A stretch of DNA of 64,000 nt from Nicotiana tabacum (Eukaryota > Streptophyta > Magnoliopsida > Solanales > Solanaceae): the NCBI RefSeq assembly GCF_000715075.1, contig NC_134082.1, forward strand, positions 145,006,948 through 145,070,947. The letters run 5' to 3'. The notes below the pieces were generated by a model that made no database searches, was not told the DNA's origin, and saw only the letters and a list, made by a program, of their open reading frames with translations. Each line of letters opens with the position of its first letter. Within the stretch, counting starts at the first letter, position 1. The translations under genes and the position numbers were made by a program. This document shows, piece by piece, positions 1-12,594 of the stretch.

Positions 1-1157
1 ATGTTCTGAAATGATCTATGATTTACTCTTCTATGCCACGAGAAATTGTGATTCGTTGGTTATATGCACATATAGTGCGGTTCTATTTGAGCTTTATAGC
101 GGAATTTGAGCGAGATGAGTATTTAGGTATTGCATGATTAATTGCGTGTTGGCTATATTCTTTCCTGATTGTGGTATTGCGTTATTTGCTCTCTGTGGTT
201 ATGATAATGCACTTTGGGTGCTTGATATAGAATTTTGCGTGGTTATTGATTTTGAGTAGGGTGGCTCGAGGTATATAATATGGACCAGTGTTTGGATGGG
301 TCACGCATTTTAACGGAGTTATGTTGAGACATGATCCTTTTTGTTATATTCGCGTGTTTTGGTTATACAGTGTGTGATAGGTTCTTGGCATTACTTTGTA
401 GTGGTACTTGTTGAGCTTGCGAGATAGTTCCTTTATCTGATTCATTTTCCATGATTGAGTACATTTGGAATGTTTCTTATTGGTGCACGGATTGCACGAG
501 TTGCGGCTTTAGACTGTATTAATGTGTCATGTCACTAGAGTGATTATGTTAGATGGGATGAGGTCATCGTACCTAGAATGGATGCTATCGGATCAGGCTG
601 CGGTATATTTGGAAGGATATTGATGCTGATCGGCTTAAAAATTTGCTATAGTTCCTATCAAAAGATAGGAAGTTCCACAATTTGTTGGTCTGACGAATGG
701 TTATGAGTTTATTCGTGTTTCTTTCATCGTTGACAGTATATGAAGGTGTTAGAACGAGGCCCTATTTGATAAGAGGTTTATTACCGATATTGGGTTGTTT
801 TGAGAAGCTATTGTGATTAGAAGTTATCCCTATGAGTGTTTGAGTTATATGGTATATCATGTGCTTTCATCTTGAGTTATGTCTATAGCTTGATACATCT
901 TGTTCAGACTTATACAGTGTGTATATGTGAGATTCTGATCTTATAGAAAATTTTGGATGTGGAAATTGGATTCGAAGGCTTATGGGCTAGGTTAGATTAA
1001 GAAATTTCAGCCATGTTGTGTTATCAGATCTATATGAGATAAGGTGACTTGGGATCACCCCCGGGTATGTGCATAGTGAAGTTACACGGCAATTTGATGG
1101 CTTTTGAAACAACTCTGTACACGTTCGAGGACGAGCGTCTATTTAAGTGGGGGAGAA
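1..1157 (+). mobile_element. 3' internal end of a gypsy-type LTR retrotransposon, cut by window edge
   Basis: This stretch runs directly into a polypurine tract and a 3' LTR, so it is the last part of an LTR-element interior in plus orientation. I found no open frame and no recognisable reverse transcriptase, RNase H or integrase motif on either strand. It is therefore either a 3' non-coding segment or part of a non-autonomous element. The phrase GAGGACGAGCGTC just before the polypurine tract resembles the GAGGACGAATGTTCC at the matching place in the element at 13322-21827, which suggests related families. Its 5' part lies outside the window. Confidence 0.6.
1145..1157 (+). other. Polypurine tract of the left-edge LTR element
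   Basis: The sequence AAGTGGGGGAGAA lies immediately upstream of the LTR start TGTAACGACCC. This is the usual place and composition of the second-strand primer of an LTR retrotransposon. Confidence 0.7.
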
Positions 1158-3991
1158 TGTAACGACCCGACTGGTCGTTTTGAACATTTTCCCTTCGCTC
1201 GATAGTTTGGGGGCATGAGTAGCTATGTATGATATATTAGGATTTGTGTACAAAACTTAGGTTCATTCCGAGTTGATTTGATATGTTTTGGCGTGAGTTT
1301 TTGGAAGTCGAAAGTTCGAAAGTTCATTAAGTTTGATTTGAGGTGCATTTTGATATTGTTATGTGTATTTTGAGGCCTCGAGTAGGTCCGTATTATGATA
1401 CGAAACTTTTTTGTATGTTTAGACGGGGTCCCGAGGGGCTCAGGTGAGTTTCGAATATGTTTGGATTGTGTTGCGCTCGTTTTTCTTATGTTTCGACGTC
1501 GTTTCTTTAAGCATAAATGGTACCACATTGAACAAATGAGCTCCGATTTATGTTTTTATTGAAGCATTAGATCCGTATCATAATTACAGAGCCATAACAA
1601 AAATAATCATCAAATTTGGACATCGTTGAGGATTTTATGGTCATTTTACTAAGAATTAGGTTGTCAAATTTTTCAGATTAATTACTAAACTGCCACTGCT
1701 GCGTATTTAAAAACTGCATTATTTCCAAATATTGAAATCAACATATCTCCTTCAATATAAGGTCAAATGGAGTGATTCAAGAGCATAATTTGACTAGAAT
1801 TTTACAAGAAAGCCATTGGAGGTATCAAAAGTGAGTTTCGAGATCTTTTAGCACACGAAATGAGGGAGAACTGTGTTAAAACGAGGGTTTTATGCATTTA
1901 ACATATTTTGAGTTGGGGAGCTCGGTATTGGACAATTTTTCGAGGCGCTTTTCAGCATATGAATTGGGGTAAGTGTTCTCTACTCAGTTTTGGTTATATT
2001 TCTTGAATCTATCTTCGATTTTAGCTTTTGGTTGATGAATTTTAAAGAAGAAATTGGGGGTTTTGGCCTAAAGTTTTGTAATATGAATTTTTTAGTTTTG
2101 AAAAGCGATTTGGAGTCGGATTTGAGTGAAACTAGTATGGTTGAACTCATAATTGAATGGGTTAACAGATTTTGTGAGTTTTATCGGATTTTGGGGTACG
2201 GGTCAGGGTTGGGCGTTTTTGCCGATTTTGGGCTTTTGATTAAAGATTCGACCTTTCTCGATTGGGATTGGTTACTTTAGGATTGTTTGATGTATTTGAG
2301 TTATTTTATATTAGTTTCTAGCCATTCAGAGGTCGAAAAGCACGTGATGGGATCTTGGAACATTGCTTGGCTTGCTCGGTGTCAGAATTGGCTTGTTTAA
2401 GATAAGTAACTCTTCTAATCTTAGTGATGAGGGTATGAAACCCCGAACTACGTATCATGTGATTGGTATTGAGGTGATGCACATGCTAGGTGACGGGTGT
2501 TTGGGCTTGCACCCTATGAAATGGGACTTTGTTGTCCCTATGGCCCTGTATAGTGGCCCTATTTTGTTGATAATTGTGTTTTCATCATGTGATAAAGTAA
2601 TTGAGCTGTCAGTCATGCTAAATATCATATTTAGGCTTTATGCTGATATTGTTTGTACCCACAGTGGTTATTTCTTGCTGTCATCTCACTGATTTCCATT
2701 AATATTTTGTACTCAGTCATATTCATGCATTCATATCATATCTCAGTCTTAGTTGTTGTTGTTGATGCATCATATCATTGTTGTCGGGCTAGTTTCATGA
2801 CATTTTGAGCCCGTGAGCGAGACTGGAGAGAGTGATGACTGAGTGAGGCCGGGGGCCTGCCGACTATATATATAGATCGGGTTGCACGCCGCAGCGATAT
2901 ATGGATTAGGTTGCACGCTGCAACAATATTGGGTCGGGCTGAACGCCACAGTGATATAGAGCTTGGGTTGTAGGATCCCCTTCAGAGTCTGTACACCCTC
3001 AGTGAGCGCAGTCGACTATATATATATATGAATCAGGCTGCACGCCGCATCAGTTATTATACAACGCTGAGTGATTCAGTGTGCTGAGTATTGAGCTTAG
3101 TAAGAGAGGATGCAAGGTAATGAGATTGAGTATTTTGAGAGTGTGAGTACATGTTTCATCTTTGAGATACATGGCATTCACATGCATACATGACATACAG
3201 GCATAAAGATGCATTCTTCCTCATGCTATATAGTATCACGTCATTCATGACTTATTATATGCATTGATATGTGGGTATGGAGAGGCGCTTTATACTTGTT
3301 ATTTGGAAAGAAAATAAAACATTTTATTTATTGTGGAAAGGATATTTGGAAAGTTTCAGTTTTCGAACTTACTCGTACTTTTAGCATTTTTGGTAAGAGA
3401 ACTGGGATTTCTTTCACTGAGATATTTGAAAAGCATGACCACTTTCTGGAATTATGAACGAGCTGAGCATTTTACTTTTGAGATATCTCTTTTATACTTG
3501 CATTCATGATGTTATGAACTATTGTGAAAATATTGGCTTTGGGCCCGATCTTGTGGTAGCTCGTCATTGCTTTCAACCTGAGGTTAAGTTTGTTACTTTT
3601 TGAGTACATGGGGTCGGTTATACTCATACTGCACTTCCTACACAGTGTGTGCAGATCCCGGATGTCGATGTTGCAATGTTCGATGGTTGCTGGATTTGAA
3701 GGCATACTCGCGTTCCTACTGTAGATGCATCTTGCTCACGGTAGCCTTAGACTATAACATTCTGTTTATGTACTTTTCAAATAGAATGTGTAATTATTCC
3801 ATTGTTGCTTTATAAAATCCATTCGTAGAAGTTCGTGATTTGTTCTACCAGTCTTGGGAAATGTATTAGATTTAGATAATTCTCTTGTTTAATTGTTTTA
3901 TTAAGTTAAATGAATCTAGATAATTGTTAATTGGCTTACCTAGCGGGTTGGGTTAGGTGCCATCACGACTGGTGGATTTTGGGTCATGACA
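1158..3991 (+). repeat. 3' LTR of gypsy-type element (2.8 kb)
   Basis: The LTR opens with TGTAACGACCCGACTGG and closes with GGGTCATGACA, so it has TG...CA ends. It follows a polypurine tract and is not followed by a primer binding site, which makes it a 3' LTR. From about 2.4 kb onward it matches the LTRs of the element at 22723-32583 in order: the TGAAACCCC region, the CACTGATTCCATTGATATT region, the GAGACTGGAGAG...GAGTGAGGCC block and the final GGTGCCA(T/C)CACGAC. The two elements therefore belong to one family. Short open frames inside it are not believable genes. The 5' partner LTR lies outside the window, so a target-site duplication cannot be tested. Confidence 0.82.
2874..3053 (+). repeat. 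Degenerate ~28-bp subrepeats inside the LTR
   Basis: At least four imperfect copies of a unit built around GGGTTGCACGCCGCAGCGAT occur here. Three are adjacent (near 2874, 2902 and 2931) and one lies near 3030. They are separated by TATATATA runs. The same GGTTGCACG(C/A) phrase appears once in the related LTRs near 24.2 and 31.57 kb, so the array is an expansion private to this LTR copy. Confidence 0.65.
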
Positions 3992-4528
3992 TTTGTTGTA
4001 CTTAAGAAATATCTAGATATTCTAGAGTCTTGCATATTTAAGGAAGATATTAGTAGAAAGTGATAGAATTTTCTAGATTATTTTTGTATCTAGAATCATC
4101 CCTAGACAAGTATAAATAGGAGTAGCCTTAGGCATTTGTATTGAAGCCAAATTTAAGAAAGCCTTCTTCAATAACAAAGTTCTCCTTTCAAAAATCTCTC
4201 TTCTTTTTTCAAGCTTCCTCTTCTTTAGTTGAATCCTCCAATCTTATTTAACGATCTTGGGCTAGTAGAAGGTTTCCAAATAATACTATTCTTGTGCTAT
4301 TCTTTAAATGTAGCTAACGAACAAGATTGAGAATGGAGGAAGGAGAGAAATCGAATCTGTATTATCTAAGAGAGGGCACAGTCGATCAATACAATGTTTA
4401 TAGTGCTTATGAGCACTAACTAACTGACAGCTCATATACAACTGTCCACTAACTAACTAACCACTTTAAATAACTTTTGAACTAACTCTAAAGCATTCTA
4501 AATTTTTATTATGTACACTTTGATACCC
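3992..4528. other. Intergenic; possible copia LTR fragment
   Basis: No coding sequence is supported. From 3994 the sequence starts TGTTGTAC, has a promoter-like TATAAATAGGA near 4110 and then a pyrimidine-rich leader. This looks like the promoter half of a short Ty1/copia-type LTR. No matching end or duplication was found, so this is an inference. The remainder (about 4320-4528) holds short ACTAACTAAC repeats and nothing else I recognise. Confidence 0.35.
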
Positions 4529-4549
4529 TATATCCCAAGACAAAAATGG
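4529..4549 (+). repeat. Left target-site duplication of the LINE-like insertion
   Basis: TATATCCCAAGACAAAAATG at this site matches TATATCCCCAGACAAACACA just after the poly(A) tail at 8837-8859, with a few mismatches and a small indel. Long, variable duplications of this kind are typical of LINE target-primed insertion. The divergence suggests an old event. Confidence 0.7.
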
Positions 4550-7500
4550 ATATACAATGTTCTCTTCTTTCTCTCTCTAGCTGCGATGAACAGTAGCGAC
4601 GCAACAGTTCACCGGCCATAAATCCATATTCCGGCAGTGGAAATTCACGAAATTGGTCTCAAAAGAACCCCCTTCTCTTTGCGAACAATCCCCAGTTGGT
4701 TTCATCCTCAAATCAATAGCCAGTTTTTCCAGATCGTAATTTTCATTTCGCGATTACTGTAGCGATTACTGTAGCGTGCAGAAATTTTATTAAATTCATC
4801 TGCTTCTTCACGCCAATGGAGCCTTGAAAATCTTCATGAATTAATGTGAAGTTTACTGTAGATCGCAGGATTTGTGTTTTGAGCAGCCATGGCTGCCATC
4901 GTCTCTCCCCAGATTCCAGCTGCGGGAGAGCCCAATCCAAATTATAGTGAGCATATCCCCAACAACAAGATTCAACAAACTTACGCCTCTCAATTACTTA
5001 CAAATAATTCTGCTTCAATCTCCACAAAACTGGTCTTAAAACCTGTCCAAATTGTTCATGGGGAACCTACAATTCAATTCACAATGGAGGAAAGACAAAC
5101 TTTTGTTGTTGAAGAAGGACTGCATCAAGCAGTTGTGCTGAAGTTATCTCCAAGAGCGCCAGATTTGAAGGTTCTAAGAAGCTTACTGCCAAAAATACTA
5201 AGCATAAAAGGCCATTACTTGATTGGTCATCTTGCCCCACATCAACTACTGTTAAGATTGGATCAACCAGAGGATTTTGTCAACGCACTAGCCCGAGCAG
5301 TAAATTCTTTTTCGCACAGTGGAGAACAACATCAGTATAGGGTCTTCCCTTGGACAGTTGGATACAATCCTAAGGAAGAAACATCAAAGGCTGCAGTTTG
5401 GATTTCATTACCAAACTTGTCTCCAGAATTATTTGCTCGACAATCACTGTTGTCAATAGCTAATGTAGTGGGTAAACCAATCGCTATCGACGAAGCAACA
5501 CAGGTGAAATCTCGACCTAGCACTGCTAGAGTTAAGGTTATTCTCGATCTCTTAGACAAACTGCCAACACGTATACGTTTGCAGCATGTTGATAATGCAT
5601 CTGGAAAGATTATCGAGGTGTTTCAAGAAGTAATATATGATAACCTCCCGGGTTATTGTATCTATTGTAAACGGCAAGGCCACATAGAGGAGATGTGTCG
5701 ACTGCTTTTAAAGAATAAGATCGACGACGCCGAAAATTTGGTCGATGACATGTCCAGTGTTGATAAATTAAAAGGAGATTCCAGGGACTTCCTTAATGCC
5801 AAAAGATCTGGCCAGTCGGTGGACGATGTTGCAAAAGAAGTTGGCAACTATAATGTGACTGAAACAGCTAATAGAGAATTAAATAAGGCTAATGCTGGCC
5901 AACAGAGATCCGATGAAGGAATTTCTGATGATAATCGAATAGGATCAAAGGTTGTTAATGGTCAAGCTAACGTAATGGAAACTGTAACAGGGGAATTGCA
6001 AGATGTTACTGATCATGAAAAGCAGACTGTCAATGTAGAGGCTAAATTTCCAAATGCTCAAACTGAAAGGGAGCAGGGATTTGAGCAGGGGACTCTGGCT
6101 CAGGGAACTGCTGTTGCACCTGTTAAACCAGTGGACAAAGCAGCAGTAGAATGTGCTGAAGGTGTTGGTCAATTCAAGACTGCTTCTAAGTCCCCTTCAG
6201 TTACTGGACTGGTTAATACACAGCAGAAACAGTCTAATGTTCCACAAGTATCAGGCCCAAAGGATGTTGTTGATCGAGGTGAGGTATCTACACAATTTGG
6301 CAAGGACAAGGTTGGTAATGGTGCTTTGCAAGCTGCAGCTAATGCTAAACATCCTGATGCCCGAGCAACCAATGACAAGAACCATGCAACTAATATGATA
6401 GTAGGACGTGACAAATCTGGAATGGAATCAGATACTGTATTTTCAACTTTGGATGTTACTGTTGCATTGACTGCAACTGCTGATCGAGTTACTGCTGGGG
6501 ATCCAAAATATGGTGCTGCAGTTGATGATTTAATTGAAAAACCAACAGGTGAGGTGCATCAAAAAATGTCATAGTAATGGGCAACAAGCTGCTGCACATA
6601 CACTTGCAACTAAGCAGCAGAAAATTGCAGAGCAAATCGCTGACAAAACAGTTTCTGCCCAGATTTCTGGGAATAAAAACGTTGGGATTAAGAGTTTAAT
6701 GATGGAAAAAAAATATGGGAAGTTGATAGGGGTTGATAAGGAAGATGACATGAATAACAAGGAAGGGGATTGGAGCTTGGTAACACATAAAAAATCACCC
6801 ACAAAGAAGCAGGTCTCACCAACGCAACATAATAGCACTGCTCGTCAAAATGATTTCACTGTTGGTTAAAGCTCAAATAATTTTGAGGTTCTTGCGGTTG
6901 TTGGGGACCCTGAAGTAGATGCAAAAGGCTTACTTGATAGTGGAATGTCCAAACATTTAGTTCCAACGCCCAGTAATGAACGAGGAGGGCAAGGCAGTCA
7001 TGATTTAGTTGAAAATTTGGGCTTTCGATGAAATGACTTCAACAACAACTTGAGGAATGAAATTATGTACATCCAAGCTCACAGTTCAAATGCACCTACA
7101 TTGCATTTTTCCAATCCTCAGGTAGAACAAATCATCAAGAATGCTCAGAATGAAATGATGAAAAACTCCACAATGGTTAAACAGCCTTTGGTCACATTAA
7201 ATACCTCTGTATTTGATGTTCCATCACAATCAGTTGAAACCTACGGCGACTTTGAAGGTGAAGCTGGGAAACTTTTTCTGTCAACTAGAAACAATGATGA
7301 ATTTATCCAAGCAAAAGTGATCAAATCTAAACTTTGGTTAAAACAACGTGAAGAGGATGACGAATACGAGGATTGGGGTGATGGTCATGCAGGGTTTTCA
7401 TCTGAAGAAGCTGATCAGGAGGTCGATCAAGAGAGTGCAGGTGAAGATCTTGACTGTCTAGCAATGGCAAAATATGATGAGGGACCAACAGCAAGTCATA

Positions 7501-8836
7501 TGAGCAAATTGAACATCAACGCTCCAATATTTTTGCCCAGAAATTCTCCAAATGGAAGCTTGAAGCGAACTGCAACAACACATACAAAGCAGTTAGTCCC
7601 AGCTGAAACTGATCAAATAGCTGCTACAATAAAATCTGGGCAGCAGCATATTGTAACAAATAATCCAATCTTCGATGCAATGGAGCAGCAGCTTAATCAA
7701 AATGATCCAGTTATTAAACCTACTGCTGATCGCACATCAACAGTAACAGCAATTTCTGGGCAACAACAAATTGTGACAACCACTCCTACTATTACACTAG
7801 CGGAAAGAAAGCTATTGGATGCAATGGTAAGCTCAAAGCCTGCTAACTCATTAAATCTTACTGCTTTAAGCACTGGTCGAGTGAATAATAGCAGGAACAA
7901 AATGCAAAGCATATTACAACACAAAAACAAGGCAGTGTTGGTTAATAAACAGGATGGAAACAGTGTGGTAATTCAAGAACATGTTCAAGACTTGCAAAAT
8001 CAGGTGCTTGTGGGCAGAGATACATATGAAGAAGGTGAAGAAGATGATATTCTAAATCAATGCAGGGCAGAGGCGGCAAGAAAAGGTGATTTGTCACCTA
8101 TGCATAGCAGAAAAAATAGGAAATCTCATACAAGGAAAAATAGTTGGGACGACAAGGTTAGTGATTTTTTAAATGTTAGGCGACTCCCAATGAGAGTTGC
8201 CAAACAAAAGAAGGCCGCCCCAACTACATCTACAAAGTCCAATCGTTCAAAAAAGAAATCATGAATTTTGAATACATCTTGAAGAATTGGGATTGTGATG
8301 AAAAAGAGTTACAAATTGAAGAAATTACAAGTTCGGACAAGAAGGGATAACATTTTAATTCCTTCATCATTTTATTCTACCATTATATTAGTATTCTCAT
8401 TTGTAATATCATCATAGAGTATGTTATAAACTCTGTGATGATCATTGAATATTTGGTAATTTCCAACTCTTATTTTTTACATGCATGCTAGTAGGTGAGG
8501 CTACTTAAAGCCGCAATAGGAATAGTAAGGTAAGGTTTAGCCCGGTTAGTGTTGCCTTGGTCCTATGCCTTTGGAAAATATCCTCAAGGCTATGAGATTA
8601 TATGTCCTCGTGAGACTTTGCCGGCAGCTACCCCATGAATCCTCTACATGAGGCTGCCATCATAAGGCAATGTGAGGCGCAGAGGAGTGATTATATAGCC
8701 AAGGCATATGGGTAACAATACCGGTGCAATTGTCCCCCTTATTTGTACTCTTCCTAATTGTTGTATTTTTTTTTCTCTTGTTAATAAAAAAACTAACCCT
8801 AGGCGCTTGCCTAGCGGATTGCCAAAAAAAAAAAAA
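4550..8836 (+). mobile_element. LINE-like non-LTR retrotransposon carrying only ORF1
   Basis: The insertion is bounded by a diverged duplication of about 21 bp (4529-4549 and 8837-8859) and ends in 13 A residues at 8824-8836. It has a leader of roughly 340 bp, an ORF1-type frame (4889-8264) and a 3' untranslated part of about 560 bp. No endonuclease or reverse transcriptase frame (ORF2) is present. A full plant LINE needs about 3.5-4 kb more for that. Because both ends look natural, the element either transposed as an ORF1-only derivative or lost ORF2 through one internal deletion. It depends on enzymes supplied by another element. Confidence 0.72.
4889..8264 (+). pseudogene. LINE ORF1-type protein (DUF4283 and zinc knuckle), broken
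   Basis: The first segment (4889-6574, 561 codons) begins at an ATG in a good context (GCCATGG). Residues about 65-200 resemble the DUF4283 domain found in plant LINE ORF1 proteins. A CCHC knuckle CIYCKRQGHIEEMC sits at residues 257-270. The tail is a long polar, Gln/Asn/Val-rich stretch. A frameshift near 6560-6572, in a run of six A, moves the reading frame. It then continues through two in-frame stops (TAA 6867-6869, TGA 7029-7031) to 8264. The second half has an acidic stretch near 7350-7440 and a basic Lys/Arg/Ser-rich C-terminus. Such proteins bind the element RNA as nucleic-acid chaperones. That role is family knowledge, not shown here. With three disruptions the gene is dead. Confidence 0.72.
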
Positions 8837-8859
8837 TATATCCCCAGACAAACACATGG
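8837..8859 (+). repeat. Right target-site duplication of the LINE-like insertion
   Basis: It starts TATATCCCCAGACAAACACA, directly after the poly(A) run, and is the partner of 4529-4549. Confidence 0.7.
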
Positions 8860-9984
8860 CATAAATTTAATTTTGAACATGAGGTATGGCAATTTAATAC
8901 GTCCTGTTACTTTTCTTTCCCACTGAATCCATAAGTTGTGATTTCTTGAGATTTTGGGCTCTAATCTCCCAAATAATTAGACAATTTTTTCAATACTATC
9001 TATTTCTCCTGTTACACTGAGTAACTTTTAATATTTATTCTTATTGTGTTAAATTTACATTTACCTCAATTAATCTATGATCTCCCAAATACTGAATCTC
9101 CGTTTAATATGCATTACGATACTAAAAAAAAAATAATTTAACAAACGTAGGAGGAATCTTGAGTTACTCTTAGTGTCAAATTTTGCTTATTGTTCTGGTT
9201 TTTCATTTTGGATAGCTTTTTGCTTATTCCTGATCGTGCTGCCAAAGAAAAGTAGCTTTTTTTGTCTTTCGATTCCCTTAATGTTCAGTTCACTTCTCCC
9301 CTCTCTCTTTGAAAATCCTAGATCTCAACTTCTCCTTTCCCTGGATATGCGCTTCTTTCTTCTAGATTTACACTTTCTCCTACATCTCACTATGGAGGGA
9401 GGGATGGCAGTATGGCACCTTTTGTATAGCCAGTCAGACTGCTTAAGAGTATCCCTGAATTGACTTGTTTTGGTGGTTGCATCCGCTACGTAGCTAGTGG
9501 TCTTTGCAACCCATTTTCTCACTCCGCTGCCCCTACCCACCTAGCCGTCGCCCTCCCTCACTGCGGCGCCACCCTCCACTTCCCTCCATTTTCACTGACC
9601 TGCTCATCTTTCTGAGTAGTTCAAGTAGCTAAGGTTTTATTTTCTCTATCTTTTCATCAGGTATATACCTAGTGGTAACTTCCTCGGGAAGCAATCGGGG
9701 CTACATTATATAACTTGTAAGACTCCCTGCAAGTAAGTGATAGTGATGGTGATATTTCCAAGTGAGATTTATGCAGCAGAGGCTTGGCAAGGTAGCACCT
9801 CGTTGTTTGGCTTCATCAATTCATGCAATGAGTCTGTTCGTACATGACTTTGTCAATTTGGCACTTTTCAATAATCTTCATTGTTGAACTCTGTGACAAC
9901 ACAATAAATCCATTCTTTGGAAGAACAAATGAATCCAATTACAATCTTACTATTTTTGTAAGAACTAGTCTCATTCAATATGGG
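8860..9984. other. Intergenic region downstream of the TBL gene
   Basis: No coding frame here is convincing. The 9173-9463 plus-strand frame is a low-complexity Phe/Leu/Ser-rich translation of CT-rich DNA. The last few hundred bases probably hold the 3' untranslated region of the minus-strand TBL gene that ends at 9985. No repeat family was recognised. Confidence 0.5.
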
Positions 9985-11611
9985 TCACAAGTAAAGTAGG
10001 TATACATATAAAAAGTGATTCCAAATATCAGGAACTCCAGGGAGACACCAGTGTGTACAATCTGCATAACTACTTGGATTTGCCAATTGTTCTTCTGTCA
10101 GAGGATCCCAGTGCTTTCTATATATGGATGGATGTGCTTCTTTTCTATACTCAGAAAGTTGAGTAATGTTGAGCAAATCTGCTTTAACACCACTTTTCTC
10201 ATTCAGTTTCTTGATGGCTGCTTCCACCAATCTCATCATTCCCGGATCTGATTCTGATCCCCAATATTCTGCATTAGAAATTGGCTCTGTTTCATTGTAA
10301 CAGTTCTCACCCTCTGCCTTCCCCCATTCCTCTCCCCTGCCATTATATATTTCAGACATATTTTCAATATCAGTACTACTACTATTCAGTTGCTATAACT
10401 TCTTAAGTATATTTCTAAATCGAACGTGCAACTAGAAAATCTTTCTCAAAAAGATATACCTGCTGTGCGTGGGCGACATGCTAACAAAGAAAACTCTAGT
10501 TTTGGTGCGGTTGACATGAGAATCCAACCAATCTGCCCATGTCTTAAGCCCCAACTCGTACGTACGCAGCATCCCTAATTGTTCATACTTGGCATATGTA
10601 CTTTCAAACGATCCCCACCTGAAATTACATAAATCACTGTCATATTTAATGGACATGTTATGCCTAAAAACTTGAAATTAAGTACTAACAATTTCTTATG
10701 AGCGGTTAAAGGTTAGAAAGATAAGTACTCACAAAACAGTCAAATCCAGTCGCCACCATAAATAGGAATTAAAGACAAGCACATCAGCATCTTCCCAAAA
10801 TCTAGCATGTTTCTCTATTGAATCCACTCTTAAAACGCGATCTTTAACACGATGATGCCACGCATCGTCGCAATTGGATTCCACCAACAATGGTGCCCAG
10901 TAGAAATCAATGGTAGCATTGTATTCCTTCACCAATGTTTGAAACAAGATCTAAGCCCACTGCATTCAAACTTCAAATTTAGGGAAAGAGCAATGTAAAA
11001 CTCACAATAGCTTTTAAGGTGACCAAAGAACCATTATAGTGAACATGTTTGAGATGAGTATGGATTGATGACTCTAGCATGCACACCATTGAAACCCACT
11101 GGTTCCTATTGACTGAATCTCCCACATATACAAGCCTCTTGTTCCTTAACTTCTCCAACATTGCTGTCGCATTAAATCTTTACAAAATCAAGAATTATAA
11201 TCTAAAACCACAAATACCCAATAATCCAAAGGAAGAAAAACAGAAAATATACACTTACCTAGGAAGGTCACAATCATGGGGTTGCCATTTCCAGTTGAGA
11301 TAGTTGAGATCTATTCTCCCATAATTCTCACAAGCCATTCCATCATCCAAGAACGAAATGAATGAACAATTGGACCCATTATAGAGAGGGCGAGATTGGT
11401 TATCAAATACCCATTTGCCTGAAAAGAAATTGCAGCTGGATAATGATTTCAACTGAGGTCTTTTCTCAATTTCCTGCTTAATCTCTCTGGACATGAACAA
11501 AGTTGTGATAACTAGAACCGCAGTGATAATTGCTACCAGCAGCTGAAAGCTTAGTTGAATGCCCATTACATTGTTATTCAAACTACTGCAGGGTACTGGT
11601 CTCCCATTCAT
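9985..11611 (-). CDS. TBL: Trichome birefringence-like (TBL/PMR5) polysaccharide O-acetyltransferase
   Basis: Five exons join in frame to 409 residues: 11611-11259, 11177-11006, 10926-10733, 10618-10460 and 10336-9985. All introns have GT-AG ends (read on the minus strand). An N-terminal hydrophobic segment (about residues 17-40) suggests a type II Golgi membrane protein. A PMR5N-type cysteine-rich region follows (about 58-117, [12 protein letters not shown]). The GDS motif is [11 protein letters not shown] with nucleophile Ser139, and the C-terminal DxxH motif is DCTHWCLPG (Asp385, His388). These are the signatures of TBL enzymes, which transfer acetyl groups to xylan, pectin or other wall glycans. 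The sequence resembles the xylan O-acetyltransferase subgroup, but I cannot name the orthologue. The frame is intact with no premature stop, so it is probably functional. Exon 3 start is the least certain junction. It was chosen because it joins LKAI to [10 protein letters not shown], as in the family. Confidence 0.9.
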
Positions 11612-12353
11612 TTTTCTGTTTTTGGTTCACTTCTTGTTTACAAATAGCTGAAATATGTCATGTTGATTATTGCTGAGATTAAAATGGTATTCGTGAGGAA
11701 GGAGCTATTGCGCTGACCTCAACAACTCATAGATCTATGGACTCTGGTAGATTCATTTGAGTCCTGGTGGCTCTTTGCTGGTTTTCGTCACTACACTTAA
11801 AATAATTTTGCAGTTATATCTCTTTGATTCATATATCTATCTTGTATAGTATTTTACTATAAAAAATTTTTATAGTAATATTTGAGTAAGATTTTTGCAC
11901 ACACTTTGAAAAACTTTTGAAAATCTTAGTTAAATCTGTATTATCTCATTAAACGTCTTACTTAGTAAAATTTATATTAACTTTTTTTTCTTTTCTTAAA
12001 ACAACAAATAATTCAAACTAATTACGGAGTATATATTTTAGAGTGATTAATAATTGAAACAGCCGATAGAATATTACAAGTTGACTAGAGTGGATTTGAA
12101 GCATGTGCGAGATTGAAGCCAGACAAAAGATTTCGGAAAATATTTTAATAGCGAAAATTACCTGTCGATCTGGATATATGTGTATCTTATTTATGACGAC
12201 TGTCGCCAACAATAACTCTAGTCAGAGTGGCAAGTTGGCAACCATACTAGTATGTTCGATTTGGTAAATTATTGAACCTAATAAAGTGCATCTATTGTTA
12301 CTCCTATTTAATGAAAAGTAGACTGCCTTTTCGAACAATATGGGACAATAATT
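11612..12353. other. Upstream region of the TBL gene
   Basis: This AT-rich non-coding stretch should contain the TBL promoter, read leftward. A near-perfect palindrome lies at 11855-11877 (11-bp arms TACTATAAAAA around one base). A clear single TATA box could not be chosen because several TATA-like strings occur. No open frame is convincing. Confidence 0.5.
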
Positions 12354-12590
12354 TACTCCCTCCGTTCACTTTTACTTATTTGTTCACCGTTGATTTTGCA
12401 CATCCCTTAAGAAATAATAAATAAAATGCATAATTTATCATGATACTCATATTAATTGATATACAATTTTAATAAATTTGGAAAATGATTTGGAATGAGT
12501 AATTAATGTTAAGGACAAAACAGGAAAAATAAATTATTTTTCTCTTGATATGCCAAAAGTAACAAGTAAAAATAAAAAGAGAATACTTGA
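12354..12590 (+). mobile_element. Stowaway-like MITE, right end degraded
   Basis: After a TA dinucleotide at 12354-12355 the sequence CTCCCTCCGTTCACTTTTAC is the terminal inverted repeat typical of abundant Stowaway-type MITEs in Solanaceae. An internal AT-rich body follows. The expected mirrored terminus is only partly visible (ACAAGTAAAAATAAAAAG near 12567-12585), so the right end is eroded or truncated. It lies beside the end of the decayed copia element. Confidence 0.5.
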
Positions 12591-12594
12591 TTAA

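Noticed and set aside
1223..1528. 101-codon minus-strand frame
   Set aside because: It lies within the 3' LTR, with Lys/Arg/Asn-rich content from AT-rich DNA and no domain or neighbour support.
1990..2692. Two plus-strand frames of 96 and 109 codons in the LTR
   Set aside because: Both fall inside the LTR. The related LTRs do not keep them open and no motif is present.
9173..9463. 96-codon Phe/Leu-rich frame downstream of the TBL gene
   Set aside because: Low complexity from CT-rich DNA. Hydrophobic by composition only and no start context.
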